NCBI RefSeq assembly: GCF_017599305.1
Contig: NZ_JAGFWR010000001.1
Location: forward strand, 372,001-436,000
Length of the DNA: 64,000 bases
Origin: Micromonospora antibiotica
GTDB lineage: Bacteria; Actinomycetota; Actinomycetes; Mycobacteriales; Micromonosporaceae
Direction: 5' to 3'
Part shown: in pieces, positions 61,203 to 64,000 of the stretch
How the letters are laid out: each line of letters begins with the position of its first letter
How positions within the stretch are numbered: position 1 is the stretch's first letter
The notes under the pieces: generated by a model
What the model saw: only the letters and a program-made list of their open reading frames with translations
What the model was told of the DNA's origin: nothing
The model's database searches: none
Made by a program: the position numbers and the translations under genes

Positions 61203-62210
61203 GTGTCCGAGCCAGGTGACGGTCCTCCGGTCCCCCTCCTCGGCCGACACCGGGCCGGCGGCGGCAGCTACCGGCGGATGATCGGCGTCCACCGGGCACC
61301 CGGCGTCGGTGCGCCGCACCGGGGCTACCTGTTCACCGTCGCCCTGCTCGCCGGGGCCGCCTCGATGCCGGTGCTCGCCGCGATCAGCGCCGGCTCGGCC
61401 ACCGTGGGCAGCACCGCGTTGCCGGACGACGGCACCCCGTTCCTGCCCACCCCGTCGGTCGGGCCGGTCGTCGTCCCGGTGCCCGCCACCGGTCAACCGG
61501 CCCTCCCACCGGCCACCGCACCGGCACCGCCCGCCACCGCCCCGGCTCCCGCCACCACCGGCCCCGTCCACCGTCGGGCTGTGCCCGCCGCCACGCCCCG
61601 GCCGATCCGCCGGACGTCGGCACCCAACGCACCGTCCCACCCCATCCCCACCCCCCACCCGACCCCCACCGCCACACCCCACCCCACGCCGAGCCCGAGT
61701 CCGGACCCGGACCCGGACGTCGAGCCGACCGCCACCCTCTCCGAGCCACCGCCGGACCCGTCGCCGACCTCGGCACCCTCCGACACCGCCACGCCCACCT
61801 CCGCACCCCCGCCCACCCCCGCAGCCACGTCGACCCCGGAGCCCGGCCCGACGCCCGGGTCCACGTCGCCTCCCGCGCCCACCCCGACGCCAGGCCAGAC
61901 CGCCTCCCCCGAGACCCGACCCACCGTCACGGTCACGCTGGTCCCCACCGCGCGGCCCCGACCCACCGCGACGGCGATCCCGGCCGGCACGACCCACCCC
62001 ACGCGTCCACGGTCGCAGACCCGTCCCGTACCGCGCGTCGGACCAACCGCCGGTCGCCCGGCGATCCCGGTCGCCCGCCCGTCGGCCACCCCGGTCCCCG
62101 CACCGCAGGCACCCGCCGTGCCCGTGTCGCAGACCTCCGCCGGGTCCGCGTCGACCCTCCACGACACCACCGACCCGGACGGTACGGTGACGAACGAAGC
62201 CGCAGGCTGA
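61203..62210 (+). CDS. Pro/Thr-rich mucin-like secreted or anchored protein
   Basis: This 335-residue protein has an N-terminal basic segment, a membrane/signal helix (about 42-62: YLFTVALLAGAASMPVLAA) and then about 270 residues dominated by Pro, Thr, Ala and Ser (for example PTPHPTPTATPHPTPS). It would be exported and possibly O-mannosylated. No domain is recognised. The GTG at 61203 is preceded by GAGGGAG. The next gene follows 15 bp after the stop. Confidence 0.72.
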   Translation: MSEPGDGPPVPLLGRHRAGGGSYRRMIGVHRAPGVGAPHRGYLFTVALLAGAASMPVLAAISAGSATVGSTALPDDGTPFLPTPSVGPVVVPVPATGQPALPPATAPAPPATAPAPATTGPVHRRAVPAATPRPIRRTSAPNAPSHPIPTPHPTPTATPHPTPSPSPDPDPDVEPTATLSEPPPDPSPTSAPSDTATPTSAPPPTPAATSTPEPGPTPGSTSPPAPTPTPGQTASPETRPTVTVTLVPTARPRPTATAIPAGTTHPTRPRSQTRPVPRVGPTAGRPAIPVARPSATPVPAPQAPAVPVSQTSAGSASTLHDTTDPDGTVTNEAAG

Positions 62211-62225
62211 GCCGCAGCGGCCCGG

Positions 62226-62975
62226 ATGCCGTCGGTCGACCCGTCGACCACTGCGGTGTGCCGGATCGGGCACCACGGATGCGGGGGCGGAACGCTGAGT
62301 ACGCGCGACGAGGGCGGCGACCGGGCCGCCCCCGACCTGGCCGACCCTGCTCCGTTCGGAGGGTCACCTGCCGCTGCCGAGCCGGTCGGGTCGGGGGCGG
62401 TGGCGACCCGGGTGGCCCGGCTGGTGACCGAGGTGACCGCGCCGGCCGTGCTGGTCACCGCGCTGACCGTGGCGATCGGCTGGCACGGTGCGGGTGGGGC
62501 GCGCGGACTGGCCTGGGGGCTGCTCGCCACGGTCTTCGCCGCCGGTATCCCGTTCGCGTACATCCTGGGTGGGGTGCGGCGGGGTCGACTCACCGATCAT
62601 CACATCGGTCGCCGTGAGCAGCGTCGGGTGCCGTTGCTGCTCGGGCTCGCCTCGGCGGCCACCGGGCTGGCCCTGCTCGCGGCGCTCGGTGCACCGCGCC
62701 CGGTGCTGGCCCTGGTCGCGGCCGGGGTGGTCGGCCTGGTGGTCGCGGTGGCGGTCAGTCACTGGTGGAAGATGTCCATCCACTCGGCGGTGGCCGCCGG
62801 CACGCTGGTGGTGCTGGTGCTCACCTTCGGCCCCCGGCTGCTGCCGGCCGTGCCGCTGCTCGCCCTGGTCGGCTGGTCCCGGGTGCGGCTGCGCGACCAC
62901 ACGGTCGCGCAGGTCGTGGTGGGCGCGCTGGTCGGCGGCCTGGTGGCCGGGCTGGTCTACGCGCCGCTCTCCTGA
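62226..62975 (+). CDS. PAP2-type membrane protein
   Basis: This protein of up to 249 residues has about six membrane helices in its last 190 residues. The conserved-looking SHWWKMSIHSAVAAG and RVRLRDHTVAQVVVGALVGG resemble PAP2 lipid-phosphatase motifs: the first His and the Arg/His of the last helix. It could hydrolyse lipid phosphates. The start is uncertain: the ATG at 62226 has weak support and the first 45 residues are unconserved. Confidence 0.75.
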   Translation: MPSVDPSTTAVCRIGHHGCGGGTLSTRDEGGDRAAPDLADPAPFGGSPAAAEPVGSGAVATRVARLVTEVTAPAVLVTALTVAIGWHGAGGARGLAWGLLATVFAAGIPFAYILGGVRRGRLTDHHIGRREQRRVPLLLGLASAATGLALLAALGAPRPVLALVAAGVVGLVVAVAVSHWWKMSIHSAVAAGTLVVLVLTFGPRLLPAVPLLALVGWSRVRLRDHTVAQVVVGALVGGLVAGLVYAPLS

Positions 62976-63084
62976 GCCCCCGTGCCGCCGGGCAGACCTG
63001 GCGCAGCGCCCCAGGCCGGTCGCAGCGCCCGGCGACCAGTGCCGGTGGGACGGGTGCCGGTGGGATCGGTGCCGGGTGGTCGGT

Positions 63085-63240
63085 CCGGGCAGTGACGAGG
63101 TCGGGGGCGGTGATCCGGTCCGGGCGGTGACCCGGCCGGGCGGTGACGAGGTTCGGGCGGTGACGAGGTTCCGGGCAGTGACCAGGTCCGGGCGGTGACG
63201 AGGTCCGGCGGTGACGAGGTCCGGCGGTGACCCGGTCGGG
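63085..63240. repeat. Degenerate CGGTGAC tandem repeat
   Basis: About nine imperfect 16 to 18-bp units of the type GGTGACGAGGTCCGGGC fill the space just before the NUDIX gene stop at 63261. Confidence 0.85.
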
Positions 63241-63260
63241 GCGTGGGCCCGGCGGGCGGT

Positions 63261-63947
63261 TCAGGGTTCGGGGCGGAGCATGGGCGGGTGGAGCCGGGTG
63301 GCCGGGCCCCGGCGGAACAGTTGGGCAGGTCGCCCCCGGTCGCCCTCGGTGGCCCGGCCGGCGGGGCTGACGAAGCCGGGGGTGCCGGTGACCTTGCGGT
63401 GGAAGTTGCGCGGGTCCAGCCGGGTGCCCCAGACCGTCTCGTAGACGGCCCGCAGCTGGGCCACGGTGAACTCGGGCGGGCAGAAGGCGCTGGCCAGCGG
63501 GGTGTACTCCAGCTTCGCGCGGGCCCGTTCCAGGCCGTCGGCGACGATCCGGTCGTGGTCGAAGGCGAGCTGGCCGGGGGTGAGCCGGTCGACCGGCACC
63601 CACTCCGCCGAGGCGGCGTCCGAGCCGGCCACCGGGGTGGGCAGGTCGGGCAGCAGGGCCAGCCAGGCGACGGTGACCACCCGTCCGCGCGGGTCGCGGT
63701 CCGGCTGGCCGTACGTGCCGAGCTGCTCCAGGTGGCCGGCCGGCTCGGGGAGCCCGGTCTCCTCGGTCAGCTCCCGGACGGCGGCGTCGGGCAGATCCTC
63801 GTCGATGCCGACGAAGCCGCCGGGCAGCGCCCACCGGCCCTCGTCCGGTGGGATGCCCCGGCGGACCAGCAGCAGGTGCAGCGCGTCGGCGCGCACGGTG
63901 AGGACCACCAGGTCCACCGTCACGGCGAAGGGCGGGTAGTCGGTCAT
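63261..63947 (-). CDS. NrtR-like NUDIX/winged-helix regulator
   Basis: This 228-residue protein has an N-terminal NUDIX domain (VDLVVLTVRADALHLLLVRRG, ALPGGFVGIDEDLPDAAVRELTEETGL) and a C-terminal winged helix (FTVAQLRAVYETVWGTRLDPRNFHRKV). That is the NrtR plan: a NUDIX-derived ADP-ribose sensor that represses NAD-biosynthesis genes. The NUDIX box is degenerate in one acidic position (RELTEETGL retains EE). The ATG at 63947 lies 17 bp from the palindrome at 63965, which is the expected operator. Confidence 0.82.
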   Translation of the reverse strand: MTDYPPFAVTVDLVVLTVRADALHLLLVRRGIPPDEGRWALPGGFVGIDEDLPDAAVRELTEETGLPEPAGHLEQLGTYGQPDRDPRGRVVTVAWLALLPDLPTPVAGSDAASAEWVPVDRLTPGQLAFDHDRIVADGLERARAKLEYTPLASAFCPPEFTVAQLRAVYETVWGTRLDPRNFHRKVTGTPGFVSPAGRATEGDRGRPAQLFRRGPATRLHPPMLRPEP

Positions 63948-63964
63948 CTCTTTATCACCACCTT

Positions 63965-63993
63965 GACGATAACCTATCAGAGTGGTTATCGTC
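63965..63993. promoter_or_regulatory. Probable NrtR operator
   Basis: GACGATAACC (63965-63974) and GGTTATCGTC (63984-63993) form a perfect 10-bp inverted repeat with a 9-bp centre, 17 bp upstream of the NUDIX regulator start. The target gene on the other side is beyond the window edge. Confidence 0.6.
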
Positions 63994-64000
63994 GGGTGGA

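Overview
The window is high-GC actinobacterial chromosome, most likely from the Micromonosporaceae (Micromonospora-like). The evidence is the crgA/DUF881/class E sortase block at the left edge, GTG starts, many 1 to 13 bp gene overlaps, twin NlpC/P60 hydrolases with a cyclic di-AMP riboswitch, a bifunctional-type dCTP deaminase, pxpBCA, and above all a 15 kb actinomycete integrative and conjugative element (AICE) in a tRNA-Gly gene. The family assignment is inference; there is no 16S gene here.

Layout. 1-12.7 kb is core chromosome: cell-division and cell-wall genes (sortase fragment, DUF881, crgA), the membrane ETF oxidoreductase etfD, a GPP34 protein, two CNNM/CBS transporters, two secreted NlpC/P60 hydrolases, dcd, a PPOX-fold flavoprotein and a secreted M43 metalloprotease. 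12,759-27,726 is the AICE, bounded by a perfect 60-bp direct repeat that starts in the tRNA anticodon loop. Its leftward modules are integrase, excisionase, a rolling-circle-type Rep, Spd-like proteins, an FtsK/TraB translocase, a Pra-like activator and two GntR regulators with recognisable palindromic operators. Three cargo loci sit inside it: a DUF4231/SLATT-like membrane protein, a GT2 glycosyltransferase coupled to a GntR gene, and an AT-rich pair of overlapping membrane-protein genes, one carrying an RNxxxH HEPN-type motif. The two membrane-protein loci look like predicted conflict or defence cargo.

28.5-45.3 kb returns to chromosome: a colicin-immunity-like protein, an LLM oxidoreductase, ASCH and PRTase proteins, RlpA, a SpoIIE-type phosphatase, an acyl-CoA dehydrogenase, SixA, a PAQR protein, pxpBCA, a thioredoxin/NHL protein, a tightly overlapping three-gene operon, and an HTH regulator with an NAD-epimerase. 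45.4-48.9 kb is a 1150-residue NACHT NTPase whose C-terminus carries about eight near-identical 34-residue HEAT-like repeats. 49-64 kb holds an F420-type reductase, two secreted SH3-containing hydrolases, an HTH/DUF2690 protein, a 958-residue disordered membrane protein, the three-gene 2-oxoacid dehydrogenase operon (E1alpha, E1beta, E2), a mucin-like secreted protein, a PAP2-type membrane protein and an NrtR-like NUDIX regulator with its probable operator.

Connections. etfD and the acyl-CoA dehydrogenase gene, 31 kb apart, both have a GTTAC-N6-GTAAC palindrome upstream, which suggests one beta-oxidation regulator. In the AICE an ACTTG-N5/6-CAAGT palindrome precedes both pra and the short GntR gene, matching the KorSA-Pra logic of pSAM2. 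The strongest candidates for undescribed biology are the two-gene HEPN/membrane cassette (25,011-26,293), the SLATT-like cargo gene (20,134-20,991) and the repeat-homogenised NACHT protein.
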